NCBI RefSeq assembly: GCF_000729995.1
Contig: NZ_JNFG01000216.1
Location: 1-63,728 of the forward strand
Direction: 5' to 3'
Origin: Caballeronia sordidicola
GTDB lineage: Bacteria; Pseudomonadota; Gammaproteobacteria; Burkholderiales; Burkholderiaceae
Length of the DNA stretch: 63,728 nt
The notes beneath the pieces were generated by a model that saw nothing but the letters and a program-made list of their open reading frames with translations, ran no database searches and had not been told where the DNA came from. Of this stretch, positions 34,282-43,451 are shown one piece after another; positions within the stretch are counted from its first letter, which is position 1, and the number at the start of each line of letters is the position of its first letter. The translations under genes and the position numbers were made by a program.

Positions 34282-34710
34282 ATGATCACGATGACCGAAT
34301 CGCTGACGCTTTACTTCGACGGCCCCTGCTACTTCTGCGCGGCCGAAATGCGGCGCCTGGAAAGCTGGGACCGGCTGGGCAAGCTGAAGTTTATCGATAT
34401 CGCAGAAGAGGGTTTCGATCCTGCGCCGCTCGGCAAGGACCTGGCAGCCCTCAACCGGGAACTGCATGGCTGGACTTCATCGGGGGAATGTCTAGTGGGA
34501 ATCGATAGCATGATCGCGGCATATACACTGGTAAACCGAGGCTGGATGGTCGCACCGTTGCGTGTGCGACCGTTGCGGCCGGTGTTTCGATTGCTCTACC
34601 GGAGCTTTGCCGATAATCGCCAACGAATCTCATCGATGCTCGGACTCAAGCCTGTCGCGACATGCAGTAGTGGGACGTGTTCTGTGGATCGAAATCCATT
34701 CTGGAAATAA
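34282..34710 (+). CDS. DCC-family thiol-disulfide protein (DUF393)
   Basis: 142 residues. The DGPCYFCAAEM start is the DxxCxxC redox motif of the DCC (DUF393) family, a thioredoxin-like group. GIDSMIAAYTLVNRGWMVAPLRVRPLRPVF is the conserved middle, and a Cys-rich tail follows (TCSSGTC). Predicted cytosolic thiol exchange. Divergent from the GbsR gene with two operators between; AAGGTG lies 9-10 bases before the ATG. Together with the SDR-DoxX fusion it suggests a redox-stress regulon. Confidence 0.85.
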   Translation: MITMTESLTLYFDGPCYFCAAEMRRLESWDRLGKLKFIDIAEEGFDPAPLGKDLAALNRELHGWTSSGECLVGIDSMIAAYTLVNRGWMVAPLRVRPLRPVFRLLYRSFADNRQRISSMLGLKPVATCSSGTCSVDRNPFWK

Positions 34711-34887
34711 ATAAGTCTTGGCTCGTTAGTCGCAATAGGCGAGCATACCGAACCGTCGATATTGACCGCACGATGTCTCCTGCAATCGGCAAGTGACGAC
34801 CCACGCCGGCCGAACGCATTTGGGTGCGTTCACGTCTTTACACCCCACGCTAGAAGAACGCCATCGAAATGGCACAAAGGAAATGGG

Positions 34888-35679
34888 ATGCAAAAATTCA
34901 CATTCGAAGAGTGTATTGCTGGCGCATGGCGCGACGGGTGGAACTTGGCGCGGCAGCGCCCCTTATTCGTCGTCACATCCATCGCGGCGATTTTCTTCAT
35001 TCGCATCGCTCAGGATGAGTTGAGGGCCATTCCCGTACCGCATTCCATTTCAGTGATGCTCGCGATGGGTGCATTGTGGCTGATAAGCGTCCTGCTCATG
35101 AATGCCATCGTGGTGCAGGCCGTACGCTATGTGCTGCTCGGTGATGAAGCGACCACTTTCAGCGCATTCGCTGGCCGCAATTACTGGCGTTATTGCGGGC
35201 TGGCGTATGGCCTCCTCGCGTCCATTATCATTGCGACGATAGTTGGCATGACCTTCATCGTAATTGCATTGCACTTACTCGGAATTCACGGGCATGAGCG
35301 TGCCTTGTACTCGACAAGCGGCTTTGTCATCGTGATCGTCGCAGTCTGGGTAAATGTGAGACTCAGCCTGTTACCCAGTCATGTCGCGATCGGCAAGCCA
35401 CTCAGTTGGCGAGCAGCCTGGCGCGACACGCGCGGGCGCTGCATGACCATTGTAGGTACCCATCTTGGGATTGTTGTAACGCTGTGCGGGGGTGCGATCC
35501 TGGTCGAAGGGATCGCAGGATTAATCGCATTTGCAATTAACGATGGTCGCCACGGCCCCGTGATGGAACTCGCGCTGGTTATCATCCTGGTTCCGGGGTT
35601 GATCGTCTCCGGGGCCGGTTCGGGGTGGATCTATCGGCGCTACGCGGTGGAGTTGGTCGCACAGCGCCAAGGCACCTAG
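34888..35679 (+). CDS. Multi-pass membrane protein, unknown function
   Basis: 263 residues, about six helices after a cytosolic start (FEECIAGAWRDGWNLARQRPLF). Hydrophobic segments include VMLAMGALWLISVLLMNAIV, GLLASIIIATIVGMTFIVIAL, FVIVIVAVWVNVRLSLL and ALVIILVPGLIVSGAGSGWI. The layout recalls the DUF4013/YciC-like glycerophosphoryl-diesterase membrane domain group, but I cannot assign it firmly. AAAGGA lies before the ATG. It is 177 bp after the DCC gene and may have its own promoter. Confidence 0.72.
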   Translation: MQKFTFEECIAGAWRDGWNLARQRPLFVVTSIAAIFFIRIAQDELRAIPVPHSISVMLAMGALWLISVLLMNAIVVQAVRYVLLGDEATTFSAFAGRNYWRYCGLAYGLLASIIIATIVGMTFIVIALHLLGIHGHERALYSTSGFVIVIVAVWVNVRLSLLPSHVAIGKPLSWRAAWRDTRGRCMTIVGTHLGIVVTLCGGAILVEGIAGLIAFAINDGRHGPVMELALVIILVPGLIVSGAGSGWIYRRYAVELVAQRQGT

Positions 35680-35836
35680 AGGGAAGCGCGAGACGCCCTC
35701 ACAAGGTTCATCCGCTCGTCCTGATACTCCCCTCGTAACCTTCAGCTCATGAATCATTTCCAGGCGGGCGCACCTGTTTCATCGGCACCAGCGGAGCAAG
35801 GAATTGTTCGAAGTGTGGCAACCATATAGGAATGGC

Positions 35837-37165
35837 TCATCCCTGCTTCGCGAAGTCCGCCTTGACGCCCGCCATCAGCGCGATTCCACTCAGCATCAGA
35901 AGGCCGGCGAGCAGATAGATGGCGAGGTCCATGCTTCCCGTGCTCGTGCGAATTTGACCGATCACCCATGGACTCACGATGCCGCTCGTGATCCCGATAC
36001 TGCTGATAAATGCAATCCCCGAGGCCGCGGCGTTGCCCGACAAGTAGCTCGGCGGAACAGACCAGAAGATCGGCAACGCGGCGAAGATAAAGACGGCCGC
36101 GAGGGAAAGAATCGCCAGCATGGCGGGAAAGCTGTTCAAGTGCAGGGTCAGTGCGGCAAGCGCCAGGCCCCCGGCGATGGTGCAGAACGCGAAGTGCTTG
36201 CGTCGCTCGCCAGTACGGTCCGAACGACGCGCAATCAGAACGAGACCAATCGCGCCAATCGCATTCGGAACCACCGTATAGAGACTGACCGAGACGACAT
36301 CCTTGATTCCGAAATCGCGAATCATGAGCGGCATCCAGAAGTTCAGCGTGAGAGACGCACACGTCAGCGAAAAGTAGATGAACGCGAACAGATAAACACG
36401 GGGGTTGAGCAATGCCGCGGCGAAACTGCGTACGTCATGCGCACTGTCCTTTGCCTGTCCCTGTGCGCAGAGAGCAACCAGACGGTCCTTTTCGGCTGCG
36501 GTGAGCCAGGTGGCTGCGTGGGGTTTATCCACGAGATAGAGCAACGCGATGAACGCAAGGATTACAGCTGGCGCCCCTTCGATGGCAAACATCCACTGCC
36601 AGCCGAACAGGCCCATTACGCCACCCATGTCGCGCATGATCCATCCGGAGAACAACCCGCCGAGCACGCCGGCCACGGCCACGCCCGCAAAGAAGACAGA
36701 CATCATGGCGGCGCGACGGTTAGCGGGAAACCAGAAGGTCAGGTACAGAACGATGCCCGGGAAGAAGCCGGCTTCGAACACCCCAAGCATGAACCGCAAC
36801 ACATAGAAGTGGACCGGCTTCGACACGAACATCATGCATACCGACGCCAGCCCCCACAGAAGCATGATGCGGGTGAACGTCCTGCGGGCGCCGAACTTGA
36901 CCAGCAGCATATTGCTTGGGACTTCGCAAAGAACATAGCCGACATAAAACACTGCCGCGCCGAGTCCGTACATGGCGTCGCTGAACCCGAGATCGTGCTT
37001 CATCTGTAACTGGGCAAAGCCGATATTGATCCGGTCCAGAAACGACACGACGTAGCAGAGGAACAGAAAGGGAATAATGCGCCACGCGACCTTGCGAAAC
37101 ATCAGGTGTTCATCGGTCGCAGCGCTCGCGTAAGGGATGCCATCGGCAGTGAGGGATTTTTTCAT
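35837..37165 (-). CDS. MFS transporter, anion:cation symporter (ACS) family
   Basis: 442 residues, 12 helices. ACS-family signs are RIIPFLFLCYVVSFLDRINIGFAQLQM in helix 1, the VPSNMLLVKFGARRTFTRIMLLWG motif and GVFEAGFFPGIVLYLTFWFP in helix 5. Relatives import carboxylates and aromatic acids (phthalate, hydroxyphenylacetate, tartrate). Its gene follows the MBL hydrolase by 126 bp on the same strand, within the homogentisate region, so it is the likely uptake system for the hydroxyphenylacetate-type substrate. Confidence 0.88.
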   Translation of the reverse strand: MKKSLTADGIPYASAATDEHLMFRKVAWRIIPFLFLCYVVSFLDRINIGFAQLQMKHDLGFSDAMYGLGAAVFYVGYVLCEVPSNMLLVKFGARRTFTRIMLLWGLASVCMMFVSKPVHFYVLRFMLGVFEAGFFPGIVLYLTFWFPANRRAAMMSVFFAGVAVAGVLGGLFSGWIMRDMGGVMGLFGWQWMFAIEGAPAVILAFIALLYLVDKPHAATWLTAAEKDRLVALCAQGQAKDSAHDVRSFAAALLNPRVYLFAFIYFSLTCASLTLNFWMPLMIRDFGIKDVVSVSLYTVVPNAIGAIGLVLIARRSDRTGERRKHFAFCTIAGGLALAALTLHLNSFPAMLAILSLAAVFIFAALPIFWSVPPSYLSGNAAASGIAFISSIGITSGIVSPWVIGQIRTSTGSMDLAIYLLAGLLMLSGIALMAGVKADFAKQG

Positions 37166-37291
37166 GTCTCGCTCCAGGTGCGTTGCGGGCCTTCTTGCAG
37201 GACGAGCAGCGCCGAGGCGTCTCTGCGCCTTCATTTTTTGGACAGGAAGCGAAAGGTCCGGAGGGGACCCTTCGAAAGCGGGCTTGCTGGA

Positions 37292-38251
37292 TCAGTCCTG
37301 CAACGCGGTCCACATTTCCTTGTCGCGTTGCGCGGTCCAGATCCGCGGATGGACAATGCCGCTCGCTTCATCGAACGCGCGCGAGACGTCGAACGGCAGG
37401 CAATGCTCGTAGATAAACACTTGGCCGAACTTGGGGTCCATCGATTTGCGGGTGTGGGCCATCGCGGCTTTAAGATCGAGCTTCATTTCGAACGCCTCGC
37501 GGCCCGCCTGCAACAGCGTCGTGACGAAGTCCTTCGTATAGTCGATGCCCTTGTGCACATCCGCCGGCGACAGCAGCGCCGGGCCGCGGCCGGGAACCAG
37601 TTTGTCGGCGTTCAGCGCGCGCAGCGCCTCCAGCGTGGCCGGCCATTGTTCGAGTTGGGCATCGCCGCAATAGCAGGCTGCGTCGTATTCGACCAGGTCA
37701 CCCGAGAACAACACCTTTTGCGACGGCAGCCAGACCACCGTGTCGCCCTTCGTATGGCCGGATCCCAGGTGCGCGATCCTCACTTCCAGCTTGCCCAGCC
37801 ACAGGGTGATTTCCTTTTCGAAAACGAGCGTCGGCCATGTCAGACCCGGGACCGTTTCGACGCCCGCGAAAAGGCGCGGAAAACGCTCGATCTCCGACTT
37901 CATGTCTTGCTCGCCGCGCTCGACGATCATTTCGTATGTGCCGCGGCTCGCGATCACCTGCTGTGCGCCTTCCTCGAAATAGGCCGATGCTCCCAGCACA
38001 CGCACCGCGTGGTAATGCGAAAGCACGACGTACTTGATCGGCTTGTCGGTGACGCTGCGGATCTTCGCAATCAGGTCCTGCGCCATTGCCGGCGTCGCAG
38101 TCGTATCCACGATCAGCACGCCATCATCGCCAATGATCACACCAGAGTTAGGGTCGCCTTCCGCCGTATACGCATACGCGTTTTCCGACAGCTGCGTGAA
38201 AGTGATTTTCTTCTCTTCCAGGTCCGCCTGGGATGCGAATGCCTTTGCCAT
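37292..38251 (-). CDS. MBL-fold hydrolase of the homogentisate cluster
   Basis: 319 residues of metallo-beta-lactamase fold. The first metal motif is SHYHAVRVLG, with both initial His but Val-Arg where the canonical HxHxDH has Asp-His. The later ligands GSGHTKGDT (His) and LFSGDLVEY (Asp) are present. The same atypical motif is, to my recollection, found in relatives from aromatic-degradation clusters, so it may be one-metal chemistry or a non-hydrolytic role. Gene order MBL-MFS, divergent from two IclR regulators. Confidence 0.82.
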   Translation of the reverse strand: MAKAFASQADLEEKKITFTQLSENAYAYTAEGDPNSGVIIGDDGVLIVDTTATPAMAQDLIAKIRSVTDKPIKYVVLSHYHAVRVLGASAYFEEGAQQVIASRGTYEMIVERGEQDMKSEIERFPRLFAGVETVPGLTWPTLVFEKEITLWLGKLEVRIAHLGSGHTKGDTVVWLPSQKVLFSGDLVEYDAACYCGDAQLEQWPATLEALRALNADKLVPGRGPALLSPADVHKGIDYTKDFVTTLLQAGREAFEMKLDLKAAMAHTRKSMDPKFGQVFIYEHCLPFDVSRAFDEASGIVHPRIWTAQRDKEMWTALQD

Positions 38252-38305
38252 GTGTGTCTCCGTTGCTACGACTGTGGGGATGCGTCATCTTCATCTTGAT
38301 AACAT

Positions 38306-38324
38306 TATTTGTCAATGGCAAATA
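38306..38324. promoter_or_regulatory. Inverted repeat between MBL and IclR genes
   Basis: TATTTG-TCAATGG-CAAATA, 6-bp arms, 54 bp upstream of the MBL start and 79 bp before the first IclR gene. A similar TTTGCTG/CAGCAAA repeat precedes the hydroxylase gene at 45388. Candidate IclR sites. Confidence 0.42.
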
Positions 38325-38403
38325 GACTTGCTATTAGCTAAGATAGGGTAAACTCCGGTTTGCCGGATGAGCGACGCTGATCGGATACCATCTGCTTGTT
38401 CTA

Positions 38404-39264
38404 GTGCGAGGCAGCCAATTGATCAAAACCCCGGCGGAAGGCATAGCCAATGAAGTTGCGGAAGCGCCCGCGGAAAAGAAGCAGCGAGGTATTCAAAGCG
38501 TTGAAGTGGGCGGCCGTCTCCTGGACGCATTGGCGCGGCATCGCGGACCGCTGGGCTTGAGCGAACTCGCGGCCGCGGCGCAACTGTCGTCGGCGCAAGC
38601 CCACACGTATCTCGTGAGCCTGACACGGCTGGGTCTCGTCAAGCGCGATGTGCTCACCGGCAACTACGAGCCGGGCCCGCTTTCGTTGCGCCTCGGCCTG
38701 ATGCATATAGAGCAGCAGCCTGCGTACCGCATCGCGGTTCCGCATGCCGCTGCGCTAGCCGAAGCCATTGGGTTCAGCGTGGCGGTTTGCGTCGCGGGCG
38801 CGCAGGGACCGACCATCGTTCGATATGAGCGTGGCGGATTTCCGCTGCACGTGAACCTGCACGTCGGCACGGTGATGTCGCTCGAGATGACGTCGACTGG
38901 ACGCGTTTTCTGCGCGTTTTTCGCGCCCGAGCAAGTCGCCGCCATGGCCCGGAGCCAAATGACTAATCGGTCTCGCCTGAGCGCGAGCGATCGGCAGTTG
39001 ACCGGCGAATCTGCTATCAATCAGCAATGGCGAGCGCGCCTGGACGAAATTCGCGAGCGCGGAATCGAACGCGGCATCGATGTGCCAAGCCCCGGCATCA
39101 GCAGCCTGAGCGTGCCGGTATTTGACGCCGAACATCGGATGCAACTCGCGCTGACGGTGATCGGATCGTCCGGTTCGATCGATGTCGCCTGGGATGGGCC
39201 GGTCGCGCGTCAGTTGCTGGAAACCGCTCGACGCGTAACCAATGCGCTCGCGAACCCTGCTTAA
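38404..39264 (+). CDS. IclR-family regulator 1
   Basis: 286 residues, GTG start. The wing-helix part reads GGRLLDALARHRGPLGLSELAAAAQLSSAQAHTYLVSLTRLGLV; the effector (GAF-like) domain follows from ~110 (YRIAVPHAAALAEAIGFSVAVCV). Divergent from MBL-MFS and 4 bp upstream of a second IclR gene. IclR proteins often activate aromatic catabolism (for example PobR, PcaU); the homogentisate genes converge on this pair. Confidence 0.88.
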   Translation: MRGSQLIKTPAEGIANEVAEAPAEKKQRGIQSVEVGGRLLDALARHRGPLGLSELAAAAQLSSAQAHTYLVSLTRLGLVKRDVLTGNYEPGPLSLRLGLMHIEQQPAYRIAVPHAAALAEAIGFSVAVCVAGAQGPTIVRYERGGFPLHVNLHVGTVMSLEMTSTGRVFCAFFAPEQVAAMARSQMTNRSRLSASDRQLTGESAINQQWRARLDEIRERGIERGIDVPSPGISSLSVPVFDAEHRMQLALTVIGSSGSIDVAWDGPVARQLLETARRVTNALANPA

Positions 39265-39268
39265 AATC

Positions 39269-40096
39269 ATGCAAAGCGAATTCCCGGCAAGCCCGGACGA
39301 CTCCGTCTCACTGGCAAGCGATGCGAAAGCGCAGCGCGGCATCAATGCACTCGACAGCACCGGCGAACTATTGCTCGCTTTGGTTTCCGCGGGCCGGCCG
39401 CTGTCGCTGCGCGATCTGGCCGCGGCCGCCGGGATGCCGGCGGCGAAGGCGTTTCCGCACTTGGTGAGTCTGCTGAAGGTAGGCTTGTTGAGTCGCGACG
39501 ACAGCGGGTGTTTCGACGCCGGGCCGCTCAGCATGGAACTTGGCCTGATCGCGTTGCAGCGTCTGTCGCCGACACGCGATGCCGAACCCGAGATCGCCGC
39601 GCTGGCCGCCGACACCGGCATGAGCGTCGCGGCTGCGACACTCGGGCCCCTTGGACCCACCGTGATTCGCCTGGAGGAATCCACGCGGCCGCAACACGTC
39701 AGCTTGCGGGTCGGCACCGTCATGTCGCTGGTCAATACCGCGATCGGCCGGGTATTCGCTGCCCACATTTCCGATGACGTGCTCGCGGGTCTTTTGCCGC
39801 AGGAAGCGATCAGGCTTGCAGGCTTACCGGCGGCCGGCGCCCTTCCCGCTGACTACCGCACGCGTCTCGCTGAAATTCGCAAGATCGGGATTGATCACGC
39901 GTTTGATGCGCCGGTTCCAGGCATCGGCACGCTGGCCGCGCCGGTGTTTGATCACACCGGCAGCATTCGCCTTGTCATTGCGCTGATTGGCTCGTCAGGA
40001 AACTTCGATCGCAGCCCGCAAGGGGAGATCGCGCAACAACTGCTCGCCGCGACGCGCCGTTTGTCGTGGCGCTTCGGGTGGGTCAACTGCGGTTGA
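39269..40096 (+). CDS. IclR-family regulator 2 (tandem paralogue)
   Basis: 275 residues, same architecture as its neighbour: LDSTGELLLALVSAGRPLSLRDLAAAAGMPAAKAFPHLVSLLKVGLL, then a GAF-like effector half with the same closing ALIGSSGNFD. The two proteins look like an old tandem duplication. ATG at 39269 chosen; an in-frame ATG at 39242 would overlap the first gene. Two regulators may sense different effectors or form hetero-oligomers. Convergent with maiA. Confidence 0.87.
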   Translation: MQSEFPASPDDSVSLASDAKAQRGINALDSTGELLLALVSAGRPLSLRDLAAAAGMPAAKAFPHLVSLLKVGLLSRDDSGCFDAGPLSMELGLIALQRLSPTRDAEPEIAALAADTGMSVAAATLGPLGPTVIRLEESTRPQHVSLRVGTVMSLVNTAIGRVFAAHISDDVLAGLLPQEAIRLAGLPAAGALPADYRTRLAEIRKIGIDHAFDAPVPGIGTLAAPVFDHTGSIRLVIALIGSSGNFDRSPQGEIAQQLLAATRRLSWRFGWVNCG

Positions 40097-40107
40097 TGTG
40101 AGAGTGA

Positions 40108-40785
40108 CTAGTGCCGGCGCGGCTCGGCATCTGGCTGCATAGAAGGCTCGGCCGCGGCGAACGCATCGAGGCTCATTGCATGATCTGCCAGCCGGACGAT
40201 TGTCGGGTAGTCGTCAAGCGGTATGTTGAAACGCCGGGCGTTCCAGACCTGTGGGACCAGACAGAGATCAGCAAGCGTAGGCGTGTCGCCGAAGACGAAC
40301 TTTCCGACCCGCCGATCCGTCGACAAGCGCGACTCCAGCGATCTGAAACCAAGATCAATCCAGTGTCGATACCACGCGTCCTTCTGCTCTTCCGAAAGCT
40401 CCAGGGTCCCTTTCAAGTATTTGAGGACGCGAAGATTAGCCACTGGATGAATCTCGCAGGCAATCTGCAAAGCAACCGATCGCACGAAAGCACGATCGAG
40501 CGCCGAGCGCGGGAGCAGCGGCGGCTCCGGGTATAGCTCGTCAAGATACTCGACGATGGCAAGCGACTGCGTCAGGACGCTCGCCTCGCCGTTGACCGCG
40601 TGAGTCAGCGTCGGCACCAGTCCGTCCGGATTGATCGCCCGATACTCCGGGAGCAATTGCTCACCTCCATCGCGCACAAGATGCACCGGCGCCTGATCAA
40701 ACCGAATTGTCTTGAGTGCCAATGCAATTCGGACGCGATACGACGCCGAACTGCGAAAGTAACCATGCAGCGTGAGATCGCTCAT
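40108..40785 (-). CDS. maiA: Maleylacetoacetate isomerase
   Basis: 225 residues, zeta-class GST fold. LHGYFRSSASYRVRIALALK holds the SSxxxRVRIAL signature with the active-site Ser-Ser; NPDGLVPTLTH and VLTQSLAIVEYLDE are the glutathione contacts, and GDTPTLADLCLVPQVWNARRF is the zeta-class C-terminal signature. Converts maleylacetoacetate to fumarylacetoacetate. ATG overlaps the fahA stop by 4 bp (ATGA), so translation is coupled. Last gene of the operon. Confidence 0.93.
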   Translation of the reverse strand: MSDLTLHGYFRSSASYRVRIALALKTIRFDQAPVHLVRDGGEQLLPEYRAINPDGLVPTLTHAVNGEASVLTQSLAIVEYLDELYPEPPLLPRSALDRAFVRSVALQIACEIHPVANLRVLKYLKGTLELSEEQKDAWYRHWIDLGFRSLESRLSTDRRVGKFVFGDTPTLADLCLVPQVWNARRFNIPLDDYPTIVRLADHAMSLDAFAAAEPSMQPDAEPRRH

Positions 40786-42071
40786 GCACTCTCCGACGCG
40801 GGCACGATCCGCCCCGCACACGAACCGAAACCGACCCGGTAGCCATCGCCTTGGCACCAGCCGCGCAACACGATCTCGTCGCCGTCCTCCAGGAACGTGC
40901 GTTGCCGCCCGGATGGCATCGTCATGGGGCGCTGGCCGTTCCACGTCGATTCGAGCAGTGAACCGCACGAGTCCGAAGTCGGCCCGCTGATGGTCCCTGA
41001 GCCCATCAGGTCGCCTACTCGCACGTTACAGCCTGACGAAGTGTGATGCGCAAGTTGTTGCGCCATCGTCCAGTACATGTACTTGAAGTTGGTCCGTGCG
41101 ATCGTGCTCGCCTCGCTTTCTCCCACGCCGTGCAGATCTACCTCGAGCCGGATATCGAAGCCATGACGGCCCGAATGGCGAAGATAAGGTAACGGCGCCG
41201 GTGATTGTTCCGGCTGAGCGCATCTAAACGGCTCCAGCGCATCGAGGGTGACGACCCATGGGGAAATGGTCGTAGCGAAGCCCTTTGAATTGAACGGCCC
41301 GAGCGGCACATATTCCCACTGCTGGATATCGCGTGCGCTCCAGTCATTGAGAAGGACCATGCCAAAGATGTGCGCTTCTGCCTGTTCGCACTGAATCGGT
41401 TCGCCCAGGCGGGTGTTCGTTCCCACGATGAAGCCCGTCTCCAGTTCGATATCGAGCTTTCGACACGGCCCGAATGCAGGCCGCTCGGCCTCGGGCAGCT
41501 TGGTCTGGCCGTTCGGCCGTTTGACCGGCGTGCCACTGACGACCACCGATGAAGCACGGCCGTTATATCCGATAGGGATTTCGAGCCAGTTCGGCAGAAG
41601 CGCGTTTTTGGGGTCGCGAAACATCGTCCCGACGTTTGTCGCGTGCTCTTTCGAGGAGTAGAAATCGGTGTAGCCCGGGATGTCGACAGGCAGATGCAAG
41701 CGAGCGTCGGACTGTGGAACCATCACCGTCTGCCGCAGCAGCGCGTTATCACGCAGCACCGCATTGCCGGCATCGAGCAGCGACGAAAGTTGCACGCGCA
41801 AGGCACGCCACTCTGTTTGCCCGAGTGCAATGAAGTCGTTCAGTGACGAACGCGCGAATGTCTTGCGCTTATGCGACAGCAGACCGTGGTCGGCCAGGAC
41901 AGTCAGATCCACGATTTGATCGCCGATGGCGACGCCAACCCGCGCTGCCTCATTCTGACTATTGCTAAAGACCCCGAACGGCAGGTTTTGAATCGGGAAG
42001 TCGCTCTCGGGTTCATTCGCCGAAGCGACCCAACTCTTGCGTTGCCGATCATTGGTCGCTTGCCAGGTCAT
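40782..42071 (-). CDS. fahA: Fumarylacetoacetase
   Basis: 429 residues. N-terminal SH3-like part (SWVASANEPESDFPIQNLPFGVF), then the FAH fold: DFYSSKEHATNVGTMFRD with the catalytic His and metal Asp, ETGFIVGTNTRLGEPI with metal Glu residues, VLLNDWSARDIQQWEYVPLGPFNSKGFATTISPW with the conserved Asp, Gln and Lys. Cleaves fumarylacetoacetate to fumarate and acetoacetate. Start at MTWQATND; a GTG at 42089 overlapping the hmgA stop is an alternative. Confidence 0.94.
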   Translation of the reverse strand: MTWQATNDRQRKSWVASANEPESDFPIQNLPFGVFSNSQNEAARVGVAIGDQIVDLTVLADHGLLSHKRKTFARSSLNDFIALGQTEWRALRVQLSSLLDAGNAVLRDNALLRQTVMVPQSDARLHLPVDIPGYTDFYSSKEHATNVGTMFRDPKNALLPNWLEIPIGYNGRASSVVVSGTPVKRPNGQTKLPEAERPAFGPCRKLDIELETGFIVGTNTRLGEPIQCEQAEAHIFGMVLLNDWSARDIQQWEYVPLGPFNSKGFATTISPWVVTLDALEPFRCAQPEQSPAPLPYLRHSGRHGFDIRLEVDLHGVGESEASTIARTNFKYMYWTMAQQLAHHTSSGCNVRVGDLMGSGTISGPTSDSCGSLLESTWNGQRPMTMPSGRQRTFLEDGDEIVLRGWCQGDGYRVGFGSCAGRIVPASESA

Positions 42072-42085
42072 CTGATTGATGTCAT

Positions 42086-43420
42086 TCACGATTTCGATTC
42101 CGCCAGGAAATTTTTCTGCAAGCCCTGCCAGCACTCGAAATATTGCGCCTGCAATTGCGACGTCTCAAGTGCATACGCCGTCGGTCTGATGACGCGCGGC
42201 GTCTCGAACATGAAGGCCAGCGTGTCATCGACCTTGTGCGGCTTCGTCGTATCGGAGCTCGACGCCCTGCGGAACGTCTCGGCATCGGGCCCGTGTCCGG
42301 ACATGCAGTTATGCAGGCTTGCGCCTCCCGGCACGAACCCTTCTTCTTTCGCGTCATACACGCCGTGCACGAGGCCCATGAACTCGCTCGCCACGTTGCG
42401 GTGAAACCAGGGCGGACGGAATGTGTCTTCCGCGACCAGCCAGCGCGGCGGGAAAATCACGAAGTCGAGCGAGTGGACGCCCGGCGTGTCGCTGGGTGAC
42501 TGCAGCACCAGAAAGATCGAGGGATCGGGATGGTCGTAGCTGATCGAGCCAATCGCGTTGAAGTGGCGCAGATCGTACTTATACGGCGCATAGTTGCCGT
42601 GCCACGCAACAACATCGAGCGGCGAGTGACCTATATCTGCCCGCCACAGGTGACCATCGAACTTCGCGACGAGTTCGAACTTGCCTTCCCGATCCTCGAA
42701 TGCAGCCTTCGGGGTCAGGAAGTCGCGGGGATTCGCGAGGCCGTTCGATCCGATCGGCCCGAGATCCGGCAGGTCGAGCAACGCGCCGAAGTTCTCACAA
42801 ACGTAGCCGCGCGCACGTCCATCCGGCAGTGCTACCGTAAAGCGCACGCCACGCGGAATCACGGCTATCTCGAACGGCTCCAGTTCGATGACACCCAGCT
42901 CCGTGGCGATCGTCAGACGGCCTTCCTGAGGCACTATCAGCAACTCGCCGTCAGCCGAATAGAAGAACCGGTCGCGCATTGAAGCAGTCGCCGCGTAGAG
43001 GTGAATCGCGCAACCGCTCATCGATGCCGCCGAACCGTTGCCCACCATCGTAATCAGCGAATCGACGAAGTCGACCGGCGCATCACTCATCGGCAGCGGA
43101 TCCCAGCGAAGCTGATTGGGCGGCGTGGTGGGCACCGTCGAAAAGTCTCCGACCAGACGATCGTTGGCTATCGGCGTGAACGGCATATGAACAGCCGCAG
43201 GACGAATGCGATAAAGCCAGGAGCGACGGTTGTGAGCACGCGGTGCGGTAAAGGCCGTGCCGGACAACTGCTCGGCATAGAGTCCTTTTGCGACTCGTTG
43301 CGGCGAATTGCGTCCCACGGGCAGCACGTCCGCCAACGCTTCTGTTGCGAACTCGTTGCCAAATCCGGACTGATACCCGGTGCCAGCGGCCCTCGTCAGG
43401 CCGTATGTTGCTTCCGACAT
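42086..43420 (-). CDS. hmgA: Homogentisate 1,2-dioxygenase
   Basis: 444 residues, normal length. YQSGFGNEFATEAL is the family start; the iron site lies in PPRWLVAEDTFRPPWFHRNVASEFMGLVHG (His, Glu) and the LHNCMSGHGPD segment (His). Opens the ring of homogentisate to maleylacetoacetate. GGAG lies 8 bases before the ATG at 43420. It lies 31 bp downstream of the DUF2783 gene, in one operon with fahA and maiA. Confidence 0.95.
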   Translation of the reverse strand: MSEATYGLTRAAGTGYQSGFGNEFATEALADVLPVGRNSPQRVAKGLYAEQLSGTAFTAPRAHNRRSWLYRIRPAAVHMPFTPIANDRLVGDFSTVPTTPPNQLRWDPLPMSDAPVDFVDSLITMVGNGSAASMSGCAIHLYAATASMRDRFFYSADGELLIVPQEGRLTIATELGVIELEPFEIAVIPRGVRFTVALPDGRARGYVCENFGALLDLPDLGPIGSNGLANPRDFLTPKAAFEDREGKFELVAKFDGHLWRADIGHSPLDVVAWHGNYAPYKYDLRHFNAIGSISYDHPDPSIFLVLQSPSDTPGVHSLDFVIFPPRWLVAEDTFRPPWFHRNVASEFMGLVHGVYDAKEEGFVPGGASLHNCMSGHGPDAETFRRASSSDTTKPHKVDDTLAFMFETPRVIRPTAYALETSQLQAQYFECWQGLQKNFLAESKS

Positions 43421-43451
43421 ATGCGTCTCCGGTCGAATGGGGAATGTCGAG

